From Gemmatimonadota bacterium (GTDB lineage Bacteria; Gemmatimonadota; Gemmatimonadetes; Longimicrobiales; Longimicrobiaceae), in assembly GCA_019348475.1 (NCBI GenBank), contig JAHWJJ010000001.1:1-27722 (forward strand): DNA of 27,722 bases, read 5' to 3'. The position numbers were made by a program, and so were the translations under genes. Below the pieces are notes generated by a model. The model worked only from the letters and a program-made list of their open reading frames with translations, was not told where the DNA came from and ran no database searches. How positions within the stretch are numbered: position 1 is the stretch's first letter; each line of letters starts with the position of its first letter. This document shows positions 16,000 to 24,029 of the stretch, piece by piece.

Positions 16000-16254
16000 T
16001 CAGCCCACCCCCGCGCGCTGCTGTACGGGGGCGGCATCACGGCAGTACTCCTCCAGTTCCCGGTCGTCCGCGTTCTCCCAGCCGTCCGGGATCGGCGAAA
16101 GGCGGCGCTTTTCTCCGGCGTTCTCAAAGCACAGCCAGCCGCCCTGCAGCCCGGGCGTCATCTGGTCCTCGTCGCGGTCCAGGGCATACTGCGGAACCAC
16201 GTTCCACACCCGCCACGTGTGCCCCTGCGAATCGATGAAGTTGCGTAGCGCCAT
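16000..16254 (-). CDS. Small hypothetical protein, 84 aa
   Basis: A compact soluble protein beginning MALRNFIDSQGHTWRVWNV, with Trp/Phe-rich segments (GGWLCFENAGEKRRL and PIPDGWENADDRELEEYC). I recognise no named family, although small proteins with this opening seem common in the Longimicrobium group. An AAGGA lies about 10 nt before the ATG and a hairpin terminator lies 60 bp after the stop. It sits 111 bp downstream of the ATP-grasp/GCS2 fusion gene on the same strand, so it could be the last gene of that transcript or independent. The function is unknown. Confidence 0.65.
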   Translation of the reverse strand: MALRNFIDSQGHTWRVWNVVPQYALDRDEDQMTPGLQGGWLCFENAGEKRRLSPIPDGWENADDRELEEYCRDAAPVQQRAGVG

Positions 16255-16365
16255 TTTTCAGGTCCTTCGGGTTGTAGCCTGGGCGGGCGCCGCATGCACG
16301 GAGCATGCCAGGTGCCCCCTCCAAGCGGAGCCGGGGCAAGTGTTTACGCCAGGTGTTTCCGCCGC

Positions 16366-19305
16366 TCACAGGCCGCGCCGGGCCCACGGCTCGTTGGCCT
16401 CCAGGCAGTCGATCAGCTCGATGTAGATGCGCCGCGCCCCCTCGGTGAACGTCTCGTCGTCGGCCTGGGCGAACGGCGCCATTTCCGCGCGGATGCGCTC
16501 GGAGAGCGTTCCCGTCTCGATCATCCGCGCCACCAGGTCCAGGTACGCCGCCTCGTCCTTGCGCACCGCGCGGCGCGCCCCCGCCAGCAGGTGGCGCAGC
16601 GCCGTCCGCGCGTCCGCAGCGCCGTCCGCGTCTCGGTCCACGTCCAGGTGCGGTGCGCGCACCCGGGCCGCGCTTCCGTCGCGGATGCAGGCGCGGAAGT
16701 CCTCCACCAGCACCGCGTGCTCCGGCAGCTCCACCCGCCCCGCCGCCACCCGGGCCGTGAGCTGCTTGAGCGCCGCGCGGACGAAGACGGCCACCGCCAC
16801 GTCCATCTTCACGCACTCCTGCGTGTCCAGCACCCGCACCTCCATGGCCCTGCGCGCGAAGCGCAGGATCGCGCCGCGGGTGTTGAAGAACTCGTGGCGG
16901 ATGGCGCCGGTGTCCGGGAGCCGGTCCAGGGCGCGGTACATGGGTGCCAGGATGCGCTTCTTGTAGTCGGCGAAGCTGTCCACGTATTCGGGGACCAGCG
17001 CTCCGCACGATTCGGGGATGCGCGCCTGGTGCTCCAGGATCCACGCCAGCCGGCCGTCCACCGCCGGCTGCAGATCGCCGTCGTACATCGGCGAGCTGGC
17101 GGCCAGGGCGGGAAGGTAGGGGATGAGGAGCGCCGCAGCCGTGTGCATGGCCATGGCGTCCACCTCGCGCCCCAGCGGCAGGTTCAGGTGCGCGGCGTGC
17201 ACGTTCATCCACCCGTGCGTCCGCACGTCGAAGAGCCGCGCGTACGTGGTGTAGATGCGCAGCCCCGAGCGCGTCCACAGCCGCCCCTTGCGCGGGTCGA
17301 ACCACGGGTGCATCCCGGTGGGCATCAGCCGCGCGCCGAACTCCGCGTGCAGCAGCGCACTGAAGCGCTGGATCCCTTCCGCCAGCACGCGCTCCGCGTC
17401 CGCCAGGCTGCGCATGGGCGGCTGCGTCTTGATCTCGAAGACGTGGTCCGCGATCTCGTTGCTGAACCCCACCGCGCCCAGGTCCACGTCCGACGTCCCC
17501 CGCCCGGCCAGGACGCGAAAGGCCGGCTCCACCAGCGAGACCACGTTCAGGTCGCGGTCTACGGTGGGGTACTCCAGCTCCATCCCCGCCACCTCGAACG
17601 GCCGGTAGTGCCGTTCGCCGCGCGCGGGTGCCGCCGGTGGGATCGGCTTGCGCGCGCGCTCCAGCAGCCGCGTCCCGGCCGTGTCGCCGGGCGCCTCCGC
17701 CTCGTCCGGCGGCCCCTGCTCGATGCGCCGCACGAAGAACTGCACCAGGTCCTCGTAGATGGCCGCCCCGTCCGCGGCGTCGTCGTATCCCACGTCCAGG
17801 TTGGGATTGTCGTTCACCTCGATCACCACCGGCCCGTCCGGCGTTTCCTTCAGGTCCACCCCGTACAGCCCGTGGCCGATGAGCCGCGCCGCCCGCAGCG
17901 CCGCCTGCACCACGGGGCCGGGCGCGGCGTCGCGCGGGACGGCCTCCACCCGCCCGTAGCGCTCCTTGCCCGCGGCGGACTCGGCGCGCACCTGCCAGTG
18001 CCCACGCGCCATGTGGTACTTGCAGGCGAACAGCAGCCGCCCGTCCAGCACCGTGATGCGCCAGTCGTAGTCCGTCGGCAGGAACTCCTGGGCGATGATC
18101 AGGGGCGAGCGTCGGAACATCTCGTCCGCGTGCCGGCGGAACTCGTCGCGCGAGGCCACCTTGTGGACGGCGCTGGAAAAGGAGCCGTCGGGAAGCTTGA
18201 TGACCAGCGGCAGCCCCAGCGCCGCCACCTCGTCCCACGGCGTGGCGCGGGTGACGATGCGCGTGCGCGGGGTGGGGATCCCCTCACGGCGCAGCAGCTC
18301 GTCCAGGAACACCTTGTTGCCGCAGCGGATGATGGACTGCGAGTCGTCCACCACCGGCATCCCCAGCGCCTCGGCCCGCAGCGCGAACTGGAACGCCGGC
18401 TCGCTCACGCCGGTGAGGGCGCGGATGAAGAGCGCGTCGTACTCCGGCAGCCGGTGCAGCTCGTCCAGCCCGATGCGCCGCACGTGCACGTTCATCCGCA
18501 GGGCGATGCGCTGCAGCCGGTCCAGCGTCTCGGGGCTGGAGGGGCTGAACACGTCGTCCGGGTCCACCAGCACGGCGATGGAAGCGCGCCGCTCCTCACG
18601 CGGCGCCTCCCTTCCGCGGCGCACCACGCGCTTCTGGTCGGCCAGCGCTTCACAGAGCCGCCGCCGGTCGTCTTCACCCAACCGATGCGGGGGGACCGGG
18701 GCCATCGCCGTCACCTTCCACTCCCCGTCCTCGCGCAGCAGCTGCAGCCGCAACACCGGCGCGGGCCACTCGCGGTACACGGCCAGCGCCGTGCCTCGAA
18801 AGCGTGCGTCCGCGGCGCTCCCCAGAAAGACGAGCGTCTCCGCCGCCTCGTCGTCGGCCGCCGGGCGGCAGCTCCACCCGCCCTCGTGCTGCACGCGGAG
18901 GAGCGGGACGGGAAAGGCGCGCGGTGCCGCGTCCTCCTCCGCGCCGTCGTCTTCCACCGGAGCCGGGTCGCGGGCGGCGCGGCGGCGGGCGCGCATCTCT
19001 TCCGGGTCCACCGTCGGGACGCCGGCTTCCTGCAGCGCACGAAAGAGCGCGTACGCGTCGCCGAACGCCTCGCTCACGTCCACGCCGGGGATGGGCAGCT
19101 GCCCGCGTGCGTCCGCCAGCAGCGAGACGTAGTAGCCCTTGCTGCCGTACTTCCACGACCGGCACAGGTTCACGACCACGGCGCCGGGGCCGGTGAACTC
19201 GTCGCCCCCCTCCAGGTAGCGGTCGGCGGTCACGCGCATCCCCTGCGGCAGCCCCCGGCCGTCCGCCGCCTCGCTGACGACGGCGATCACCCGGGTGCGG
19301 CTCAC
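16366..19305 (-). CDS. RimK-like ATP-grasp ligase fused to a GCS2-type ligase domain
   Basis: A 979-aa two-ligase fusion. Residues 1-150 (VSRTRVIAVVSEAADGR, then SWKYGSKGYYVSLLADARG) match the RLAN domain typical of these RimK-like ligases. An acidic Ala/Pro/Arg-rich insert spans about 105-135. Residues 245-515 are an ATP-grasp domain, with ATP-contact lysine K370 (VIKLPDGSFS) and Mg-binding E496 and N498 (IEVNDNPNLD). Residues 570-975 are a glutamate-cysteine-ligase-like (GCS2) domain with E576/E578 (GMELEYP), H666 (TGMHPWF), NVHAAHLNLPL and R824 (MEVRVLD). Both families form amide bonds from amino acids using ATP. GTG at 19305 overlaps the upstream peptidase stop by 4 bp (GTGA). The product is unknown; a small peptide metabolite or a protein tag are both possible. 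Confidence 0.85.
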   Translation of the reverse strand: MSRTRVIAVVSEAADGRGLPQGMRVTADRYLEGGDEFTGPGAVVVNLCRSWKYGSKGYYVSLLADARGQLPIPGVDVSEAFGDAYALFRALQEAGVPTVDPEEMRARRRAARDPAPVEDDGAEEDAAPRAFPVPLLRVQHEGGWSCRPAADDEAAETLVFLGSAADARFRGTALAVYREWPAPVLRLQLLREDGEWKVTAMAPVPPHRLGEDDRRRLCEALADQKRVVRRGREAPREERRASIAVLVDPDDVFSPSSPETLDRLQRIALRMNVHVRRIGLDELHRLPEYDALFIRALTGVSEPAFQFALRAEALGMPVVDDSQSIIRCGNKVFLDELLRREGIPTPRTRIVTRATPWDEVAALGLPLVIKLPDGSFSSAVHKVASRDEFRRHADEMFRRSPLIIAQEFLPTDYDWRITVLDGRLLFACKYHMARGHWQVRAESAAGKERYGRVEAVPRDAAPGPVVQAALRAARLIGHGLYGVDLKETPDGPVVIEVNDNPNLDVGYDDAADGAAIYEDLVQFFVRRIEQGPPDEAEAPGDTAGTRLLERARKPIPPAAPARGERHYRPFEVAGMELEYPTVDRDLNVVSLVEPAFRVLAGRGTSDVDLGAVGFSNEIADHVFEIKTQPPMRSLADAERVLAEGIQRFSALLHAEFGARLMPTGMHPWFDPRKGRLWTRSGLRIYTTYARLFDVRTHGWMNVHAAHLNLPLGREVDAMAMHTAAALLIPYLPALAASSPMYDGDLQPAVDGRLAWILEHQARIPESCGALVPEYVDSFADYKKRILAPMYRALDRLPDTGAIRHEFFNTRGAILRFARRAMEVRVLDTQECVKMDVAVAVFVRAALKQLTARVAAGRVELPEHAVLVEDFRACIRDGSAARVRAPHLDVDRDADGAADARTALRHLLAGARRAVRKDEAAYLDLVARMIETGTLSERIRAEMAPFAQADDETFTEGARRIYIELIDCLEANEPWARRGL

Positions 19306-20087
19306 GCGGCGCCCTCCCGGGGCCACAGCTCCAGCAGTACCGCGTCGTACGTCACGTCGCCCAGCAGGATGGCGTTGATGAGGCGTTGCCCGTCCACCAC
19401 CTGCCGTCCGTCCGGCGACACGGGGACGTGCCGCGAGGGATCGCGCACCGAGAACCGCCGCCCCCAGTGTTCGTAGCCCACGATGACGACGAAGTGGCCC
19501 GTGGGCTCGCCGGCCACGTCGTCCTCCACCAGCCGGTCGTCGTCCAGCTGCCGCTCGCGGGCGTAGCGGTACAGGTAGGTGGCGCTGAGCCCCGCCAGCA
19601 CCGGGTGCTCCCGGTCGATGATGGACTTGAGCAGCCCCGGCGTGAGCTCGTCGAACGCCAGCTCGCCCCCCATTTCCAGGAAGTCCAGGTACGCCCGGGC
19701 GGCGCGCAGCCGCTTGGAATCGGGCAGGTACGGAAAGCGCGCGTGGATCTTTTCCGCCAGCTGGTCGCGCGACAGCCCGTGCCAGGTGGGGTCGAAGATG
19801 CGCAGGTCGTAGGAGTAGATGCGCGCCGCGAATCCCCGCCGCAGCCCGGAGATGCCCAGGAAGACGGCCAGGGTGCCGCCGTCCTCGTTGCGGTCGATCT
19901 CGCCCAGCACCTCGCCGGCTCCCACGCTCACGCCGAAGAAGTCGTAGACCTTGCGCAGGCAGGTGGGCCCGCAGGTCACGTCGTCGGGCTGCAGGAAGCG
20001 CTGAACGCGCAGCTCGTGCGCAAAGCGGTCCTCCTGCTCCCGCCGGTCGTCCGGCGGGGCGTGGACCGCACCCAGGGTTTCCGTCAT
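19302..20087 (-). CDS. C39-like (papain-fold) cysteine peptidase
   Basis: A 261-aa cytoplasmic protein without signal peptide. The Gln/Cys region reads FLQPDDVTCGPTCL, with likely nucleophile C39; H198 (TGHFVVIVGYE) and D216 (VRDPSRH) complete a papain-like C39 triad in normal order and spacing. The domain covers most of the chain. It is the first gene of a two-gene unit with the ATP-grasp/GCS2 ligase (4-bp overlap). As I recall, comparative genomics of RLAN/RimK-type ligases reports papain-like peptidases in the same neighbourhoods, so it may trim, transfer or release the ligation product. ATG at 20087 is chosen because sequence upstream is Arg/Pro-rich and not protein-like. Whether it hydrolyses or transfers peptides is unknown. 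Confidence 0.8.
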   Translation of the reverse strand: MTETLGAVHAPPDDRREQEDRFAHELRVQRFLQPDDVTCGPTCLRKVYDFFGVSVGAGEVLGEIDRNEDGGTLAVFLGISGLRRGFAARIYSYDLRIFDPTWHGLSRDQLAEKIHARFPYLPDSKRLRAARAYLDFLEMGGELAFDELTPGLLKSIIDREHPVLAGLSATYLYRYARERQLDDDRLVEDDVAGEPTGHFVVIVGYEHWGRRFSVRDPSRHVPVSPDGRQVVDGQRLINAILLGDVTYDAVLLELWPREGAA

Positions 20088-20687
20088 CGGCTCGGCCAAT
20101 CGTTCCGTTCGGCGGCCGCGCGAAGGTGCGGGCCGCCGCCAGGACCGAGCAACGGCCGTACCACCCGCGCGCTTGGCGTACGGCCCGTCGCGGGGAGGCT
20201 GGAAACTTCCGTTTGGACGGGGACTTGCGGAGGGTGCTAATTTGTTCGCGGTTCCAATGCGGACAGGGTTCCCGCCGCCCGCGCTCGGCGTACCACGGGT
20301 GAGGGAACGGCGGCGGGCTGAGGAAGGCTGTGGAGCGGGCGCGGCTACGACCGGACGTCGCCGGGCGGCGCGGGCGCGGGGGTGGGCAATCGGACCGGCG
20401 ACAGCGTGGCGCACCTTTTGCGCCCTGTAACAAGAGTGTTGCAGTTTCGGACCGTTGTCCACATACTTGGTGTATACGGAATGTTTGCTGCGAGCGCAGC
20501 CCGAAACGCGACAGCTCCTTCCGAGCGAAAGCGGCGCCGCAGAAGGAGATCCGCGGCATCTCCGCTCCACCGGACGGGCCGCAGAAGGAAACGGATCAGG
20601 TGGCGTTCCGGCCCGGACCTGCATATAGTATACAGGTAGGCCTCACAACGCGTAACAGGGCACATCTTGCAAAAGGAGATAAAGGGG
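20088..20687. other. 600-bp divergent regulatory region
   Basis: No gene is supported between the divergent peptidase and TPR genes. The part 20425-20520 is less GC-rich than its surroundings and contains TGTATAC; a second TATAGTATAC lies at 20624-20633. Promoters for one or both genes are expected here. I found no operator repeat beyond the two GTATAC palindromes (20472-20477 and 20628-20633). Confidence 0.5.
20601..20680 (+). promoter_or_regulatory. Possible promoter and strong Shine-Dalgarno of the TPR gene
   Basis: TATAGT at 20624-20629 could be a -10 box, with a weak -35 (TGGCGT) 17 nt upstream. A strong Shine-Dalgarno (AAAGGAGAT) at 20672-20680 lies 10 nt before ATG 20688 and decides that start over the in-frame TTG at 20667. 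The promoter is a guess from spacing and AT content; the ribosome site is convincing. Confidence 0.4.
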
Positions 20688-21989
20688 ATGAAGAGCACCC
20701 GGTCCAAGGCGGCCGCGCCGCGTCTTCCCCGCCGGTGGCGCACTCCCCCCCCGCTCACGCGCGGGTCGGAGTCGCTGGAGGGAATGGAGATCCTGCGCGA
20801 GGTGGGAGGCGAGGTGGGCGTCCTGCTGTGGCAGGCGTACCGCAACGTGATGTTCTGGGCCAGCACGGAAGAGGGTGAGCGCGGGCGGCTGTTTTCGCCC
20901 GAGGCCGGGCGCAAGCGCGCGGCCGAGCTGGCCGGCGCGCGCATCCCCGACGAGCTGGCGGGTCCGCTGTCGGCCTTCGGCGACATGCTGTCGGCCCCCG
21001 ACAGCACCAGCGGCGAAGCGATGGCGCAGGCCTGCACCGGCATAGCCCGCTGGGCCGAGGACGAGGGCCATCTGAACACCGCCCTCGCCTATACGCAGGC
21101 CGCCTCGGTGGCCTCGCAGCGCAACGCGCGCCTGGCGCTGGCGGTGGGGCAGCTGGCCCGCCGCCGCAGTGAGCTTCCCCGCGCCGAGACCTGGTTCCGC
21201 CACACGGTGATGGTGGCGCGGCAGACCGGCGATTGGGAGTCGTACTCGCGAGCGTACATCGCGCTTGGCAACATGCTCATCCGCCGCGGCAACTTCCCCG
21301 GCGCGCACCGCATGCACATCAAGGCGCTGCGCGCGGCGCGCCGCAAGGGCCTGCAGCAGATCCAGGGCATGGCGCTGCACGACCTTTTCGCCATCGCGAT
21401 CGAAACCGGGCGTAGGGAGCAGGGCGAGGAGTATGCCCGCCAAGCGTTCCGAGCGTATGGGCCCAACCACCCGTCGCTCCCGGTCCTGGCCCACGACGTA
21501 GCGTACTTCTGGGTTGAGCAGGGATACTTCGCGCGCGCCTTGGAGGTGTTCCAGGCGCTGGAGACGCATCTCACGAGCCCGCAGGACCGCCTGAGCCTGA
21601 CGGCCTCGATCGCTCGCGCGGCGGCGGGGTCCGGGAATCGTGATCTGTTCCGCCGCGCCTGGACGCAGGTGGTGCGGCTGAACAAGGATCCCGACGTGCA
21701 AGGAGTGGTGCCCGGATGCATGCTGGACCTCGCACTGGGTGCCACCACGCTCGGCGAGTGGGACCGGGCTGAGAGCGCCGCGGAAGAGGCGTACGAGTTG
21801 GCGACGCGAACGGGCCAGGCGAAGGTCCGCTTCCGTGCGGAATCGCTGATGGACGCCATTCGCGACGGCCGTCAGGCGGAGGCTCGGCAACAGGCGTCGC
21901 GTAGTGCGGCGCCCAGCCCGAAGGCGGAAACGCTCGCGAACGAATTCGTCCGCAGTTTGGAGCACGGCCGCGTGACCGCAGGCGCCTGA
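20688..21989 (+). CDS. Tetratricopeptide-repeat (TPR) protein
   Basis: A 433-aa soluble helical-repeat protein. A basic, Pro-rich N-terminus (residues 1-25) is followed by helical pairs in TPR register. Examples are LNTALAYTQAASVASQ, YIALGNMLIRRGNFPGAHRMHIKALRAARR, EEYARQAFRAYGPNHPS, YFARALEVFQALETH and GEWDRAESAAEEAYELATRTG. No enzymatic domain, signal peptide or HTH is apparent, so it is probably a scaffold or sensor for protein-protein contacts. ATG at 20688 is supported by an excellent Shine-Dalgarno (AAGGAG, 10 nt). A 14-bp terminator hairpin starts 11 bp after the stop. The partner is unknown. Confidence 0.82.
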   Translation: MKSTRSKAAAPRLPRRWRTPPPLTRGSESLEGMEILREVGGEVGVLLWQAYRNVMFWASTEEGERGRLFSPEAGRKRAAELAGARIPDELAGPLSAFGDMLSAPDSTSGEAMAQACTGIARWAEDEGHLNTALAYTQAASVASQRNARLALAVGQLARRRSELPRAETWFRHTVMVARQTGDWESYSRAYIALGNMLIRRGNFPGAHRMHIKALRAARRKGLQQIQGMALHDLFAIAIETGRREQGEEYARQAFRAYGPNHPSLPVLAHDVAYFWVEQGYFARALEVFQALETHLTSPQDRLSLTASIARAAAGSGNRDLFRRAWTQVVRLNKDPDVQGVVPGCMLDLALGATTLGEWDRAESAAEEAYELATRTGQAKVRFRAESLMDAIRDGRQAEARQQASRSAAPSPKAETLANEFVRSLEHGRVTAGA

Positions 21990-22000
21990 TCCACAAGATC

Positions 22001-22036
22001 AAACTCCCCGCGCTTAGGCATGAGCGCGGGGAGTTT
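22001..22036. terminator. Bidirectional terminator hairpin
   Basis: A perfect 14-bp stem (22001-22014 with 22023-22036; arms AAACTCCCCGCGCT and AGCGCGGGGAGTTT) has an 8-nt loop. Its AAA and TTT ends give a short T-tract on both strands. It separates the convergent TPR and small lipoprotein genes. Confidence 0.85.
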
Positions 22037-22062
22037 GCATCTACGTCGAACCACGGTGGAGG

Positions 22063-22248
22063 TCAGCCGCCCGATCCGATTACCGGGGTGCGGCAGACGT
22101 ACGTGCCGTCCGGCTGCTTCTCCAGCGTGCAGGTTTCGGTGGCGGAGGGGGTGGCGGTGGGGTCAGCCTGGGAGCCGGTCACCGTGTCGCCGCAGGCGGC
22201 AAGGGTGGAGACGGTCAGTACGGCCAGGAAAAGCCGGGCGAGTTTCAT
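22063..22248 (-). CDS. Small lipoprotein, 61 aa
   Basis: A tiny predicted lipoprotein. The signal peptide MKLARLFLAVLTVSTLAAC ends in lipobox TLAAC with lipidated C19. The mature chain of about 42 residues is Thr/Ser/Ala-rich and includes two further cysteines (ETCTLEKQPDGTYVCRTP) that could form a disulfide. ATG at 22248 is chosen because GGAG precedes it by 5 nt and the signal peptide starts there, although the frame is open a little further upstream. A shared hairpin terminator follows. The family and function are unknown. Confidence 0.7.
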   Translation of the reverse strand: MKLARLFLAVLTVSTLAACGDTVTGSQADPTATPSATETCTLEKQPDGTYVCRTPVIGSGG

Positions 22249-22392
22249 TGTCGCTCCAGAAGGTGTGGGATACACGTGGTGTGCTGCGGGGCGGCCGGAT
22301 AGTGATGCCCGAGAGGATGCCGTAACATCGCCCCGGGCGCCTCCGCGCGCCCACCCTTATGCGGTCTCGTACCGAATATTTTCGGACAGGTC

Positions 22393-23223
22393 ATGCGCGC
22401 ACCCCCTCGCCCGCTCCTGGTGATGCACTCGAATGGTGCGTTCCGCGAATGCGTTCGCCGGGTCGGGCGCGGGTACGTCTGCACCTTCGTCCCCAGTTGG
22501 GAGCGGCTGCGCGCGGAGATCATCGCCTCGCCCCCGGCGGCGATCCTGGTGGTGGACCCCTACGCCGGCTCCGCGCCCGAGAACCCGCAGCTCGCCGCAG
22601 ACCTTCGCACGTTGCTGTGGGAGTTCCCTTCCGCGACGGTCCTGGCGGCGGTGGAGCTTCGCCCCGGCCGGTCGCGCGACGTGCGGACGCTGGGAGAGTG
22701 GGGCGTGACCGACGTCATCTCGCTGGCCGAAGACGACACGCACGAAGCCATCTACCGCCGCCTGCGCGCCATCGAGGGGCGCTCGCTGCAGCGGCTGCTG
22801 GAGCGCACCCTCCCGCCCATGCTGTCGGGGCGCACGCGGATGCTGGTGATGACGGCGGCGGAGGTGGTGGCGGTGGGCGGAAAAGGAAGGGACCTCGCGA
22901 GGCGCCTGCACCTTTCGGAGCGGACGGTGCTGCGCTGGGCGGAGCGCGCGGGGCTGCCGCCCCCGCGGCGGATGCTGGCGTGGATGCGCATTCTGCTGGC
23001 GTCGTCGCTGCTGGACGACCCCGGCCGCTCGGTGCTGTCGGTGGCGCACGCGTGCGGCTATGCGTCGGACAGCAGCCTGCGGCGCGCCATGCAGGACTTT
23101 CTGGGCGCCGGGCCATCGGCGCTGCGCCGCGAAGGCGCGTTTTCCAGCGCGTCGCGCGTGTTCCTGGACGAGCTGGCCCGGACCCGGGCCGCCGGCCGCG
23201 ACCGCCACTCGCTGCGTTTTTAG
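22393..23223 (+). CDS. AraC-type HTH regulator with receiver-like N-terminus
   Basis: A 276-aa probable transcription regulator. Residues 1-130 look like a degenerate receiver or unknown alpha/beta domain (AILVVDPYAGSAPENP, ATVLAAVELRPGRS, EWGVTDVISLAEDD). Residues about 165-255 hold two helix-turn-helix motifs of the AraC kind (DLARRLHLSERTVLRWAERAGLPPP, and SVAHACGYASDSSLRRAMQDFLG). No sugar-binding cupin is present. It is convergent with the phosphopantetheinyl transferase gene, and their stop codons overlap by 4 bp, so it may control the adjacent biosynthetic genes; this is inference only. No cognate kinase is adjacent. The start follows a modest ACAGG. Confidence 0.78.
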   Translation: MRAPPRPLLVMHSNGAFRECVRRVGRGYVCTFVPSWERLRAEIIASPPAAILVVDPYAGSAPENPQLAADLRTLLWEFPSATVLAAVELRPGRSRDVRTLGEWGVTDVISLAEDDTHEAIYRRLRAIEGRSLQRLLERTLPPMLSGRTRMLVMTAAEVVAVGGKGRDLARRLHLSERTVLRWAERAGLPPPRRMLAWMRILLASSLLDDPGRSVLSVAHACGYASDSSLRRAMQDFLGAGPSALRREGAFSSASRVFLDELARTRAAGRDRHSLRF

Positions 23224-24029
23224 GCGTCCCGCCTGGCAGCGCCGTGGGATTTGCTACTGTGTGACCCGGCCCGGACTTCGGCGGTCGCGTCCCAGTCGTA
23301 GAGGACGGGGCGCCATCCATCCCCCTCCACCGCCAGCGCGCCGACGTAGCCGGGCGCGGGGTCCAGCGAGAGCATGGTCCAGCGCCCCGCCTCGGCGGGG
23401 TTGCCGCGGGTGCGCAGGATGCGCGCGGGCTCGCCCGGGGCGAAGGCCACGTCGAAGCAGTCCAGCGGCATCGACAGCCCCTCGCCCACGGCCTTGATGT
23501 ACGCCTCCTTGCGCGTCCAGCACAGAAAGAACGCCAGGTCGCGCTCGTCCTCCGACACGGTGGCGAACACCTCGTTCTCGGGCGCGGAGAAGAAGCGCCG
23601 CGCGATGTCGCCGCCGTCGGGCATGGGCTTAAGCCGCTCCAGGTCCACGCCGATCTCGCGCCGCCGCGTGAGAGCGTAGAGGGCCAGGTCGCCGGAATTG
23701 GAGACGTTGAAGCGGATGCCCAGCGCGGCGGCGGCGCCGTTCAGCTCGAGCTTGCCGTGCGAGCCCTCGCGGTACGCCAGCTCGGCTGGTGCAAGGCCGG
23801 TGTAGCGGCTCAGGATGCGGCGCTGCACGCCGCGCCCGGCGACGAAGGCGGTGCGGTGCTCGTCGAAGCGGTAGCGGGCCGCGCGCGCCCGCTCGTCGGC
23901 GGAAAGCGTCGCCTCCAGCCGCGCCAGCACCTCGCTGGCCGGGCGCAGGGACGCACGCCAGACGTGCACCTGGTCCTCCGCCAGCGCCAGCGGCCCCGCG
24001 GGCGCCGGCGCCCAGACGTCACCGGGCAT
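23220..24029 (-). CDS. 4'-phosphopantetheinyl transferase, Sfp type
   Basis: A 269-aa enzyme that moves the phosphopantetheine arm of CoA onto the serine of carrier proteins, activating acyl or peptidyl carrier proteins of polyketide and non-ribosomal peptide synthases. Visible Sfp-type motifs are FNVSNSGDLALYAL (107-120), the Mg-binding D129/E131 (GVDLE) and E175 in WTRKEAYIKAVGEGL. Length is usual for the Sfp group and clearly longer than AcpS. The start overlaps the stop of the thioesterase gene by 11 bp, so it is co-transcribed and probably translationally coupled. It is the last gene of the minus-strand cluster and is likely to modify the nearby carrier protein at 26288. Its stop overlaps that of the convergent regulator. 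Confidence 0.9.
   Translation of the reverse strand: MPGDVWAPAPAGPLALAEDQVHVWRASLRPASEVLARLEATLSADERARAARYRFDEHRTAFVAGRGVQRRILSRYTGLAPAELAYREGSHGKLELNGAAAALGIRFNVSNSGDLALYALTRRREIGVDLERLKPMPDGGDIARRFFSAPENEVFATVSEDERDLAFFLCWTRKEAYIKAVGEGLSMPLDCFDVAFAPGEPARILRTRGNPAEAGRWTMLSLDPAPGYVGALAVEGDGWRPVLYDWDATAEVRAGSHSSKSHGAARRDA

Noticed and set aside
16294..19476. A very long open frame on the plus strand opposite the ligase fusion gene
   Set aside because: Its translation is His/Arg/Val-rich without any domain, as expected for the antisense frame of a high-GC gene; the minus-strand gene has full conserved motifs.
20173..20430. Small plus-strand open frame in the divergent region
   Set aside because: The composition is Arg/Ala/Gly-rich, there is no Shine-Dalgarno, and it sits in a probable regulatory region.
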